From Bacteriovoracaceae bacterium (GTDB taxonomy: Bacteria > Bdellovibrionota > Bacteriovoracia > Bacteriovoracales > Bacteriovoracaceae), in the NCBI GenBank assembly GCA_018060635.1, contig JAGOVR010000092.1, positions 1 through 6,108 of the forward strand: a stretch of 6,108 nt of DNA. The letters are read 5' to 3'. Shown here piece after piece: positions 1 through 5,997 of this stretch. How positions within the stretch are numbered: position 1 is the first letter of the stretch; each line of letters starts with the position of its first letter. The notes below the pieces were generated by a model. The model made no database searches and was not told the origin of the DNA. It worked only from the letters and a program-made list of their open reading frames with translations. Both the position numbers and the translations under genes were made by a program.

Positions 1-735
1 TTCTGCTAAGAAATGCATAATATCGCGCTGAGGAGTTGCAGGAAACTTTACTTTTTGCTCCTGCTTTTCTTCTCTAGAAACATCATCTTCATTAAAAATT
101 CTTTTTTGACTACGCATAAATGACTTCAGCGCTTGGCTACGCCCATCTTGACTCTCATCTTTTGATTCTCTTATGGCCTGCGAATCTAACTCTTCTCGAC
201 GGCGAACAGCCTCTGGTCCTTCAAATAAATCTGCCGTACTAATGAGATTTTCTAAAGATAAAACTTTATCAATAAAATTTTCTACGACTTCTTGACCATA
301 GCGTTCCATGTAACGCCTAATTTTAGTACTATGATTCCCCATCACATCCATCATTTTACGATTGGTGCCTTTAAACCACGCATTGTTTTTAAAAAAATCA
401 CTGTGAGCATAGACATGGGCCATCACAATTTTTTGATCCACCATGTGATTGGCTTTTAGCAAATAAGCATACGAAGGGTCCGTGTTAATAACCATCTCAT
501 AAATTTTTTGCATGCCGTAAGCATAGCCCTTAGAAAGCTGGTCATAATCCATCCCAAAACGCCAATGAGGATAGCGCGCAGGAAATCCACCTTGAGCCGC
601 TAAAATATTAATAGTGTCATAATCACAAACTTCAAAAATAACTTCAAAAAAATCTAAACCATAATTTAAAGCGTGAGCTCTAATCTCATTTTTTATTTTT
701 AATAGTTCTCCATCTAAAGGATAGGTTCTATTCAT
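1..735 (-). CDS. spoVR: SpoVR family protein, N-terminal 245 residues (runs off the left edge)
   Basis: Translating the reverse complement from ATG at 735-733 gives 245 codons open to the window edge; the C-terminal half is missing. Family hallmarks are visible: YPHWRFGMDY at residues 55-64, a KIYEMVINTDP stretch at about 76-86, AHVYAHSDFFKNN at 106-118 with an H-x3-H pattern (H107, H111), then RKMMDVMGNH at 126-135. A charged variable linker (about 170-228) leads to the conserved-looking P-x2-P-x-R-D motif at 232-238. SpoVR/YcgB proteins are cytoplasmic; the Bacillus member affects spore cortex formation and Gram-negative homologues are stress or stationary-phase genes, but no biochemical activity is firmly established. 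The start codon directly abuts the DUF444 stop codon, so the gene is the third of an operon and probably coupled to it. Identification is firm; function is not. Confidence 0.95.
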   Translation of the reverse strand, partial: MNRTYPLDGELLKIKNEIRAHALNYGLDFFEVIFEVCDYDTINILAAQGGFPARYPHWRFGMDYDQLSKGYAYGMQKIYEMVINTDPSYAYLLKANHMVDQKIVMAHVYAHSDFFKNNAWFKGTNRKMMDVMGNHSTKIRRYMERYGQEVVENFIDKVLSLENLISTADLFEGPEAVRRREELDSQAIRESKDESQDGRSQALKSFMRSQKRIFNEDDVSREEKQEQKVKFPATPQRDIMHFLAE

Positions 736-1854
736 TTACTTGCCTTTTCCTAAAAATTCTCTAATGGAATCCAGAATACCTTCTTTATTTTTAATTTTAC
801 TTAAAATAACTTCTTCATTTTTTTCGCCAAAAAAAGCATTAAGATCCTTATAAAATTGTCCCGAACCATAGCGACTCTCTACTTGTCCGTAACAAAAAAC
901 ATTACTAGCTGGTAAAAGGAAATCTTTTAATAAATCTAAGCAAACCTTCGTATCATCAGCTGACCAGTTATCACCATCTGAAAAATGAAAAGGATAAATG
1001 TTCCATTCACTAGGGTTATAGTCTTTTTCAATAATCTCTTTACATAAATTATAAGCCGAAGAAATAAGAGTTCCCCCGCTTTCTCTAGTTTTAAAAAAAG
1101 TATCCTCATCCACTTCTTTGGCTGTAGCATCATGAATGATATAGCGAATTTCTACATCTTTATATTGGCTTTTAAGCCATAAATTAATCCAAAAACTCTC
1201 TGTTCTTACAATTTCTTTTTGTTCATCGCCCATCGAACCTGAAACATCCATCATGTAAATTACCACAGCTGAATTTTCAAATTCTGTTTTATTATCACTC
1301 GCGCGAAAACGCATATCACGGCGAATGGGAACAACCACTGGATTATCAGGCGTATAAACACCTGAAGAAATTTGTCTTTTCAGTGCTTCTTTATAAGTGC
1401 GTTTGACATGGCGAAGGGAATCAGGCCCTTTCGTTCCAATAGAAGTGTAACGATTGACGATGGACTTAAGTTGTTTTTTACCTTTAGGTTCAATGCGTGG
1501 AAGTTCTAACTCTTCCGCTAAAATACTGGCAAGCTCTTCACTGGAAAGTTCTACTTGTAATTCTTTTTCTTTTTTTCCAGCCCCTTCTCCTGCTTCACCA
1601 AGGCCGGGTTGTCCTTCTCCCTCACCTTCAACAGGTTCTCCTGCATTTCCCTGTCCTTGCCCTACTCCCCCTTGAGAGCGTTCTCCAAATTTAAAATGAG
1701 GGACTTCAATTTGTGGAACAGGCACTTGAAACTTATCTTTACCTTTAGGAACAATCATTTCACCTTGTGAAATATATCGTTTCAAATTCTCTCGAATTTT
1801 TCCTTTCACAATTTTGCGAAAGCGAGCATGATCCCTTTTGATGGGGTGATTCAC
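736..1854 (-). CDS. yeaH: YeaH/YhbH family protein (DUF444) with a VWA-type metal site
   Basis: The 372-residue protein belongs to the DUF444 family (E. coli YeaH, Bacillus YhbH) and has a usual length. It opens with the basic segment typical of the family (IKRDHARFRKIVKGKIRENL, residues 5-24). A Gly/Glu/Gln-rich low-complexity linker spans about 61-93. A von Willebrand A-like domain covers roughly 195-340: the MIDAS motif DVSGSM is at 203-208, the candidate MIDAS Thr is in SGGT (T262), and the later Asp is in FSDGDNW (D293). No signal peptide or membrane segment is visible, so it is probably cytoplasmic. The start is GTG (1854-1852), chosen because a perfect AAAGGAG lies 6 nt upstream. It sits 11 bp after prkA and directly abuts spoVR. 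Family members work with PrkA/YeaG in stress adaptation, probably as a metal-dependent scaffold or adaptor; the exact role is unknown. Confidence 0.95.
   Translation of the reverse strand: MNHPIKRDHARFRKIVKGKIRENLKRYISQGEMIVPKGKDKFQVPVPQIEVPHFKFGERSQGGVGQGQGNAGEPVEGEGEGQPGLGEAGEGAGKKEKELQVELSSEELASILAEELELPRIEPKGKKQLKSIVNRYTSIGTKGPDSLRHVKRTYKEALKRQISSGVYTPDNPVVVPIRRDMRFRASDNKTEFENSAVVIYMMDVSGSMGDEQKEIVRTESFWINLWLKSQYKDVEIRYIIHDATAKEVDEDTFFKTRESGGTLISSAYNLCKEIIEKDYNPSEWNIYPFHFSDGDNWSADDTKVCLDLLKDFLLPASNVFCYGQVESRYGSGQFYKDLNAFFGEKNEEVILSKIKNKEGILDSIREFLGKGK
743..753 (-). promoter_or_regulatory. Ribosome binding site of spoVR inside the end of the DUF444 gene
   Basis: On the minus strand TTAGGAAAAGG ends 7 nt before the spoVR ATG (735-733). 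It lies within the last codons of the DUF444 gene, whose TAA (738-736) touches the ATG. This supports the chosen start and translational coupling. The same 11-mer occurs upstream of prkA at 3933-3943. Confidence 0.6.
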
Positions 1855-1860
1855 AAAAAA

Positions 1861-1867
1861 CTCCTTT
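1861..1867 (-). promoter_or_regulatory. Ribosome binding site of the DUF444 gene, overlapping the prkA stop codon
   Basis: The minus strand reads TAAAGGAG followed by six T and then GTG. The AAAGGAG Shine-Dalgarno shares bases with the prkA TAA (1868-1866) and fixes the GTG at 1854-1852 as the start. Ribosomes finishing prkA would stop on this site, which suggests coupled translation. Confidence 0.8.
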
Positions 1868-3923
1868 ACGATTTAATCGAATCACCTTTAGCAAAAATAG
1901 AGGCCACAAAATTAAGAGCATCTGTTGCACAAATTTCACAGTAGCCTTGATTTTTAATGAGCCTAGATTTCACTACTTCAATTTTTTCCTGTGTCGCTTT
2001 GTCCACAACATTAGAAATAATAGTTGTTAGTTTTATGGTATCTTTTTGATCTTCAAAAAGTTTAAGCTCTAAAGCTCTGTGCAGTCTTTCATTGGTTTTA
2101 TAATCAAAAGTTTTACCTTCAATGGCAAGAGCCCCAATATAATTCATAATTTCTCTTCTGAAATCATCTTTTCTGGATTCAGGGATATCAATTTTTTCTT
2201 CTACTGAACGCATAAAACGCTCATCTGCTTCTTCTAATTTATTGGAATACTTGTTACGTACTCTCTCTTTTTGAGTGTAGGCTTTTACATGATCAATGTA
2301 ATTAGCACACAATGTTTGAATGGCTTGCTCATCCACAGAAATAGCTTTTTGCACGTCATTTTTTACAGTATCTTCATACTCCTGACGAGTTACTGAAAGC
2401 ATCTCACGATAGTGATCTAATAAGTCTGGTGAATTAATCAGCGCATGGTGCTTAAGTCCTGATTCTAACTCGTTAAAAACCATAAAAGGATTAAGACATC
2501 CTGCTTCTGCATTTTTAACTAAAGCATTAGATAATTTGTCTTGTATATAGCGTGGAGAAATACCAGATAATCCTTCTCTCATCGCTTCTTTCCTCAGCTC
2601 TTTAACATTTTCTTCATTATATCCTGGAAGAGTTTTCCCATTATAAAGCTTTAATTTTTGTAACTTAGTCAGATCCGATTTTTTTGGCTCTTCTAAGCGA
2701 GTAAGTAGGGCCCAAGTAGAAGCCATATCAATAGTATGAGGGGCTATGTGGATGTGAGGAATTCTCTCTGGATTAAAATCTTTTTTGTAAATTTTTACTT
2801 CTTGGTCAAGCCTTGTAATATAAGGCACGTCAATCTTAACTGTTCTATCGCGAAGAGCTTCCATGAACTCATTGCTTTGTAATTTTCTAAACTCTGGTTC
2901 ATTGGTATGCCCTAAAATAACTTCATCAATATCGGTTTGAGCAAATTTTTTGGGTTTTACGCATTGTTCTTGAGATGCTCCTAGTAAATCATAAAGAAAA
3001 GCTACATCTAACTTTAGCATTTCAATGAATTCAATAATTCCTCTATTCGCAATGTTAAATTCACCATCAAAGTTAAATGCTCTAGGATCTGAGTCTGATC
3101 CATACTGCGCAATCTTTCGATAATTAATGTCACCTGTCAGCTCAGTTGAGTCTTGATTTTTTTCATCTTTAGGTTGGAATGTTCCAATCCCTATACGATC
3201 TTTTTCTGAAAGAAGCAGTCTTCTTATTTCAATGTGCGAAACAACTTTTTTCCAATCGCCTGCGTACTTTAACATATACTGATTATAAATATAGCGACAG
3301 GCGGGACAAAGGTCCCCTTTAATTCTAATTTTACCGTGTTGTTTTTTCCCTTTATTCATTTCAGTTAACAATAATTCTCTCACTTCTTTAGGAATAAGCT
3401 TTAGAGGTTCCTCATGCATAGGACAAGGAAAACTTTTTTGTAAACCTAATAGATCAGGAGCTTCGCTATCAACCCACGTAAAAGTATATTGAGCTCCTTC
3501 ATCTGTGCGAGAATAATGCTCCAATCCTTTTTTAATAAGTCTGGCAATCGTCGACTTAGAAGAACCTACTGGTCCGTGTAAAAGAAGAATTCTTTTTTCT
3601 GTACCGTAGCCAGAGGCGGCTGATTCAAAAAAATTAACTAATTTCATCAAATGAACATCAATTCCAAAAATAGCATCTTTTCCATTATCAATAGGATCAT
3701 CAAAAAAATTATAATGAATAATGTCTTTTTTATACTCTGTATATTTGCTTGTTCCATAAGAGAGGATCATCTCGTAAATTCGCTGAAAGGCATTGCGAGT
3801 CACTTGTGGATTACTCATCACTAAATCCATATATTGTTGATAAGAACCCATCCAATGCAAATGAGAAAAATCACTCATATTAAAGTTCTTACTTACAAAC
3901 TCATCAATGTTAAACTTGGCCAT
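1866..3923 (-). CDS. prkA: PrkA family serine protein kinase / AAA+ ATPase (YeaG-like)
   Basis: A 685-residue PrkA-family protein, somewhat longer than the E. coli and Bacillus members (about 630-645 aa). Numbered from the ATG at 3923: an N-terminal helical region, then an AAA+ core with Walker A GPVGSSKS (117-124, Lys123), conserved blocks GIGTFQPKD (245-253), YGSDSDPRAFNFDGEFN (274-290) and EFIEMLKLD (298-306, Walker B area), and a sensor-like GHTNEPE (338-344). The C-terminal PrkA domain covers roughly 400-680. Cysteine/histidine pairs CPMH (167-170), CPAC (206-209) and CEIC (662-665) suggest metal binding. PrkA was described as a Ser/Thr kinase; an ATP-dependent protease role has also been reported for the Bacillus protein. 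An in-frame ATG at 3929 is an alternative start; 3923 is preferred because AAGGGG lies 7 nt upstream of it but only 1 nt from 3929. First gene of the operon; no signal peptide is visible. Confidence 0.95.
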   Translation of the reverse strand: MAKFNIDEFVSKNFNMSDFSHLHWMGSYQQYMDLVMSNPQVTRNAFQRIYEMILSYGTSKYTEYKKDIIHYNFFDDPIDNGKDAIFGIDVHLMKLVNFFESAASGYGTEKRILLLHGPVGSSKSTIARLIKKGLEHYSRTDEGAQYTFTWVDSEAPDLLGLQKSFPCPMHEEPLKLIPKEVRELLLTEMNKGKKQHGKIRIKGDLCPACRYIYNQYMLKYAGDWKKVVSHIEIRRLLLSEKDRIGIGTFQPKDEKNQDSTELTGDINYRKIAQYGSDSDPRAFNFDGEFNIANRGIIEFIEMLKLDVAFLYDLLGASQEQCVKPKKFAQTDIDEVILGHTNEPEFRKLQSNEFMEALRDRTVKIDVPYITRLDQEVKIYKKDFNPERIPHIHIAPHTIDMASTWALLTRLEEPKKSDLTKLQKLKLYNGKTLPGYNEENVKELRKEAMREGLSGISPRYIQDKLSNALVKNAEAGCLNPFMVFNELESGLKHHALINSPDLLDHYREMLSVTRQEYEDTVKNDVQKAISVDEQAIQTLCANYIDHVKAYTQKERVRNKYSNKLEEADERFMRSVEEKIDIPESRKDDFRREIMNYIGALAIEGKTFDYKTNERLHRALELKLFEDQKDTIKLTTIISNVVDKATQEKIEVVKSRLIKNQGYCEICATDALNFVASIFAKGDSIKS

Positions 3924-3930
3924 GATCATT

Positions 3931-3943
3931 CCCCTTTTCCTAA
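3931..3943 (-). promoter_or_regulatory. Ribosome binding region of prkA
   Basis: The minus strand reads TTAGGAAAAGGGG before ATGATCATG. AAGGGG (one G-U wobble with the anti-Shine-Dalgarno) is 7 nt from the ATG at 3923, while AGGA is 8 nt from the ATG at 3929. Either start is possible; the former pairing is longer. Confidence 0.5.
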
Positions 3944-3962
3944 GATCTCAACAGTTTCTCCC

Positions 3963-3992
3963 ATTATATACATTAACTAATAAAGATTCCAA
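3963..3992 (-). promoter_or_regulatory. Candidate sigma70-type promoter of the prkA-DUF444-spoVR operon
   Basis: On the minus strand there is a perfect TATAAT (3968-3963). TTGGAA (3992-3987, four of six matches to TTGACA) lies 18 bp upstream of it. Transcription would start near 3956, giving a leader of about 30 nt that includes the ribosome binding region. Other bacteria often use stress sigma factors for this operon, but nothing here clearly marks a non-sigma70 promoter. Confidence 0.5.
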
Positions 3993-4007
3993 CAGCAAAG
4001 AAAGACC

Positions 4008-4056
4008 TTAGGTTTCGTTGACAAAAACAGAGAGTCTAGCGACAATCTTTAGGTTT
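4008..4056 (+). repeat. Pair of direct 8-mers TTAGGTTT flanking the phosphatase promoter
   Basis: TTAGGTTT occurs at 4008-4015 and 4049-4056, 41 bp apart start to start, close to four helical turns. With the preceding bases the match is C(C/T)TTAGGTTT. One copy lies just upstream of the -35 and the other just downstream of the -10, so they could be operator half-sites. Chance occurrence in AT-rich DNA is possible. Confidence 0.4.
4018..4046 (+). promoter_or_regulatory. Candidate sigma70-type promoter of the PP2C phosphatase gene
   Basis: A perfect -35 TTGACA (4018-4023) is followed after exactly 17 bp by GACAAT (4041-4046, four of six matches to TATAAT). The predicted leader is about 60 nt. 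A second -10-like TACAAT (4064-4069) has no -35 at suitable spacing. The site is oriented away from the prkA promoter. Confidence 0.45.
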
Positions 4057-4081
4057 AGATATTTACAATTGCCAAAGAAAA

Positions 4082-4104
4082 GTGCTACCGCACCTTACTT
4101 AAGG
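4082..4104 (+). promoter_or_regulatory. Possible leader hairpins next to the phosphatase ribosome binding site
   Basis: GTGC (4082-4085) can pair with GCAC (4090-4093) around a TACC loop. The overlapping CCTT (4093-4096) can pair with AAGG of the Shine-Dalgarno (4101-4104). The stems are only 4 bp, so any effect on translation is speculative. Confidence 0.2.
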
Positions 4105-4106
4105 AG
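4101..4106 (+). promoter_or_regulatory. Ribosome binding site that sets the TTG start of the phosphatase gene
   Basis: AAGGAG lies 6 nt before TTG (4113-4115). The residues encoded after this TTG include the conserved PP2C N-terminal strand, and no ATG lies between the Shine-Dalgarno and that motif. TTG is therefore the likely start. Confidence 0.8.
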
Positions 4107-4112
4107 CTTTTT

Positions 4113-4856
4113 TTGCCTCTTCTCTCTTACGGAAAAACAGATATTGGCCGCAAAAGAATGACGAATCAAGACGCTATCCTGATTGATCCAAAACACCTTC
4201 TTTGTCTGGTGGCGGATGGGATGGGGGGGCATCAAGCAGGAGACATTGCCGCCCAAACTGCTATTGTAGTTTTTCAAGAATTTATTCAAAATAATTTTCA
4301 TCTGGAAAAAAAACGACTCTTACAGGAAGCCCTCTCTTACACCAATGCAACTATCTATAAAAAAGCTCAAGCCGATTCTAAACTTAAAGGAATGGGAACA
4401 ACTGTAACAGCTCATCTTTATCATGAAGGTGCTCTAAGTATTGTACACGTAGGTGATTCCAGATCTTATCTTTTGAGCCAAGGCGAATTATTTCAACTTA
4501 CCAAGGATCACACTTTTGTCCAAGAGAAAATTAATTTAGGAATTTACACTCGTGAGCAAGCTCATTTGGATAAAATGAAAAATGTTTTACTTAAAACAGT
4601 AGGTTTTGATGCTCAAGTAGAAAGTGACATCTATTCCTATAAAGTTTTAAAAAATGATCTATTCCTCCTTTGCTCTGATGGACTCTACGGCAGACTTTCT
4701 AACCTAGAAATACTTGGCGTTCTGCTTCATACCATTCCTGATCCCGCTTCTGCCCAGCAAAAAGACTTAGAAAACTGTGTGAATGCTCTTATTAGTATGG
4801 CAAATGAACGTGGTGGACAAGACAATATTTCTGTTATTCTTTCCTTAGCGCATTAA
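4113..4856 (+). CDS. PP2C-family (PPM) serine/threonine protein phosphatase
   Basis: This 247-residue protein is a complete single-domain bacterial PP2C (Stp/PrpC type), about the usual length. Motifs in order: D-x-G-x-K-R-x-x-NQD (D10, G12, N18-D20), metal-binding VADGMGGH (33-40, D35/G36), MGTT (94-97), VHVGDSRSYL (111-120), LTKDH (129-133), LLCSDGL (185-191, D189) and GGQDNISVIL (234-243, D237). All metal-coordinating aspartates I can recognise are present, so it should be active with Mn/Mg. There is no signal peptide or membrane segment, so it is cytoplasmic. It would remove phosphate from Ser/Thr of target proteins. It starts with TTG behind a strong AAGGAG. It lies divergent to prkA across a short control region and upstream of the M23 and secA genes. 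PrkA or its substrates are possible partners (inference); no Hanks-type kinase is visible here. Confidence 0.95.
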   Translation: MPLLSYGKTDIGRKRMTNQDAILIDPKHLLCLVADGMGGHQAGDIAAQTAIVVFQEFIQNNFHLEKKRLLQEALSYTNATIYKKAQADSKLKGMGTTVTAHLYHEGALSIVHVGDSRSYLLSQGELFQLTKDHTFVQEKINLGIYTREQAHLDKMKNVLLKTVGFDAQVESDIYSYKVLKNDLFLLCSDGLYGRLSNLEILGVLLHTIPDPASAQQKDLENCVNALISMANERGGQDNISVILSLAH

Positions 4857-4878
4857 ACTTTTCATAAATAAAGTTTAA
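4853..4878 (+). repeat. AT-rich perfect inverted repeat at the end of the phosphatase gene
   Basis: TTAAACTTT (4853-4861) and AAAGTTTAA (4870-4878) form a perfect 9-bp stem with an 8-nt loop, overlapping the stop codon (4854-4856). A run of six T follows only at 4891-4896, and the stem has a single G-C pair. It is therefore at best a weak terminator and could instead be a protein-binding palindrome or a chance event. Confidence 0.35.
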
Positions 4879-4887
4879 GACTATATT
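4859..4887 (+). promoter_or_regulatory. Weak candidate promoter of the M23 peptidase gene
   Basis: TTTTCA (4859-4864, four of six matches to TTGACA) and TATATT (4882-4887) are separated by 17 bp. The stretch is very AT-rich, so chance matches are likely. It overlaps the inverted repeat at 4853-4878. Read-through from the phosphatase promoter is an equally good explanation for expression. Confidence 0.25.
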
Positions 4888-4915
4888 ATCTTTTTTAATT
4901 CATTGATTTTTGATG

Positions 4916-4921
4916 AAAGGA
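4916..4921 (+). promoter_or_regulatory. Ribosome binding site that sets the M23 peptidase start
   Basis: AAAGGA lies 6 nt before the ATG at 4928-4930. Upstream in-frame TTG (4910) and ATG (4913) have no comparable site, and this Shine-Dalgarno would fall inside a gene begun there. The start at 4928 is therefore preferred. Confidence 0.75.
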
Positions 4922-4927
4922 TTTTCT

Positions 4928-5950
4928 ATGAATCGTCATTACACTCTCATGCTGATCCCCGATGGCAATAAATCAGTTAAAACACTGAAAATTCCTCGTT
5001 TTTTCTTTCGTTTCTTATCTCTGTTTTTTGCCCTGCTACTGATTGTTTTAGTCATCCTAGGCTATGACTACTATAAGATTATTCAACAAGTTTATGAGAA
5101 TAAGCATCTAGTGGTTGAAAATAGAGATCTCAAAGAACAATTACAAACTTTTCAAATGAAAATGAATGCACTAGGTGAGGATTTAGAACGTATTAAAACC
5201 TTTGAGAAAAAACTAAAAATTCTTTCAGGCGTTGAACAAGGAATGTTTCCTGTAAGTCTTCACGAATCTCCCTCTTTTAATTGGTCTTCTGCCAGCCAAA
5301 GTTTTCTAGAAGAAAAAGAACCTCAATTTATTAAACTAGAACAAATGTATGAAAAAAAAATGGCCAGCCAATTTGGTTTAGAAACATCTCCTGATCTTTC
5401 TAAAAACATCTCTCCTCTTTTTCGCCAAAGCTTTGCTCTTTCTAAAGAGTTTGCTCGTTTTGATTTTCGTTTTTTAAAACTCAAAGATTTTGCCAAACAA
5501 GTTGAATCAGAACTCAACCATCTTGATCAGTTTTTTCTGGATAAAAAATCTCTGCTGGGAGCAACTCCTTCTATCCTACCTGCCAAGGGAGCCATTACCA
5601 GTTTTTTTGGATTGCGTAACAGCCCCTACTCTGGAAAAATTAAAATGCACGAGGGGCTAGATATTGCGGCTCCTTCGGGGACAAAAATTTTTGCCCCTGC
5701 CAACGGTGTTGTAGTTTTTGCAGGAAATAAAAGTGGCTTTGGACGCTTCCTTAATTTAGATCATGGTTACGGAATGGAAACTCTTTTTGCACATTCTAGT
5801 AAACTTTACGTAAAAGCAGGAGACATGATTGAGCGTGGCCAACTTATTGCAAGTATCGGAAGCACTGGTAGTTCCACAGGTCCTCATCTCCATTATGAAG
5901 TAAGAGTTAACGGTGTGCCTGTAGATCCTCTTTTCTTTATCTTAAATTAA
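4928..5950 (+). CDS. Membrane-anchored M23 family (LytM-type) metallopeptidase
   Basis: A 340-residue protein with a short cytoplasmic tail (MNRHYTLMLIPDG, 1-13), one hydrophobic segment at about 26-46 that should anchor it in the inner membrane, and a coiled-coil-like region at about 53-100. A charged, mostly helical middle follows, then an M23/LytM domain at about 219-340. The zinc ligands are H241 and D245 (H-x3-D in HEGLD) and H322 (HLH, 320-322); H289 (FAHS) and H320 are the catalytic histidines. All are present, so it is probably an active peptidoglycan endopeptidase acting in the periplasm, unlike degenerate EnvC/NlpD-type activators. The topology (TM, coiled coil, LytM) resembles inner-membrane M23 proteins encoded just before secA in many proteobacteria. 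Substrate and target cross-link cannot be read from the sequence. The ATG at 4928 is chosen for its AAAGGA; longer in-frame starts at 4910 and 4913 lack one. Confidence 0.93.
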   Translation: MNRHYTLMLIPDGNKSVKTLKIPRFFFRFLSLFFALLLIVLVILGYDYYKIIQQVYENKHLVVENRDLKEQLQTFQMKMNALGEDLERIKTFEKKLKILSGVEQGMFPVSLHESPSFNWSSASQSFLEEKEPQFIKLEQMYEKKMASQFGLETSPDLSKNISPLFRQSFALSKEFARFDFRFLKLKDFAKQVESELNHLDQFFLDKKSLLGATPSILPAKGAITSFFGLRNSPYSGKIKMHEGLDIAAPSGTKIFAPANGVVVFAGNKSGFGRFLNLDHGYGMETLFAHSSKLYVKAGDMIERGQLIASIGSTGSSTGPHLHYEVRVNGVPVDPLFFILN

Positions 5951-5977
5951 AGGCTATGATAGCTTCATTATTTTTTT
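5951..5977 (+). terminator. Weak terminator-like hairpin between the M23 gene and secA
   Basis: AGGCTA (5951-5956) can pair with TAGCTT (5960-5965), including one G-U pair, around a 3-nt TGA loop. A run of seven T follows at 5971-5977. The stem is short and the T run starts 5 nt late, so termination would be partial at most. Confidence 0.25.
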
Positions 5978-5986
5978 ATTGGTTTT

Positions 5987-5992
5987 AAGGAG
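5987..5992 (+). promoter_or_regulatory. Ribosome binding site of secA
   Basis: AAGGAG lies 5 nt before the ATG at 5998-6000. It supports the start of the partial secA gene. Confidence 0.75.
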
Positions 5993-5997
5993 TAGAA

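Noticed and set aside
936..1133. Minus-strand open frame of 65 codons
   Set aside because: It lies in another frame within the well-supported DUF444 gene and shows no family motif.
1454..1694. Two plus-strand open frames of 65-73 codons rich in Pro, Ser and Leu
   Set aside because: They lie antisense to the Gly/Glu-rich linker of the DUF444 gene, whose repetitive codons leave the other strand open. Neither has a recognisable domain.
4064..4069. TACAAT as the -10 of the phosphatase promoter
   Set aside because: It is a closer -10 match than GACAAT, but no -35-like hexamer lies 16-18 bp upstream, whereas TTGACA is spaced 17 bp from GACAAT.
4095..4301. Minus-strand open frame of 68 codons opposite the phosphatase start
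   Set aside because: It is antisense to the conserved PP2C motifs, and its sequence looks like translated noise.
4910..4927. Longer M23 peptidase start at TTG 4910 or ATG 4913
   Set aside because: The only good Shine-Dalgarno (AAAGGA, 4916-4921) serves the ATG at 4928 and would lie inside the coding sequence if the gene began earlier.
5323..5517. Minus-strand open frame of 64 codons inside the M23 gene
   Set aside because: It is antisense to the peptidase coding region, with no domain or independent support.
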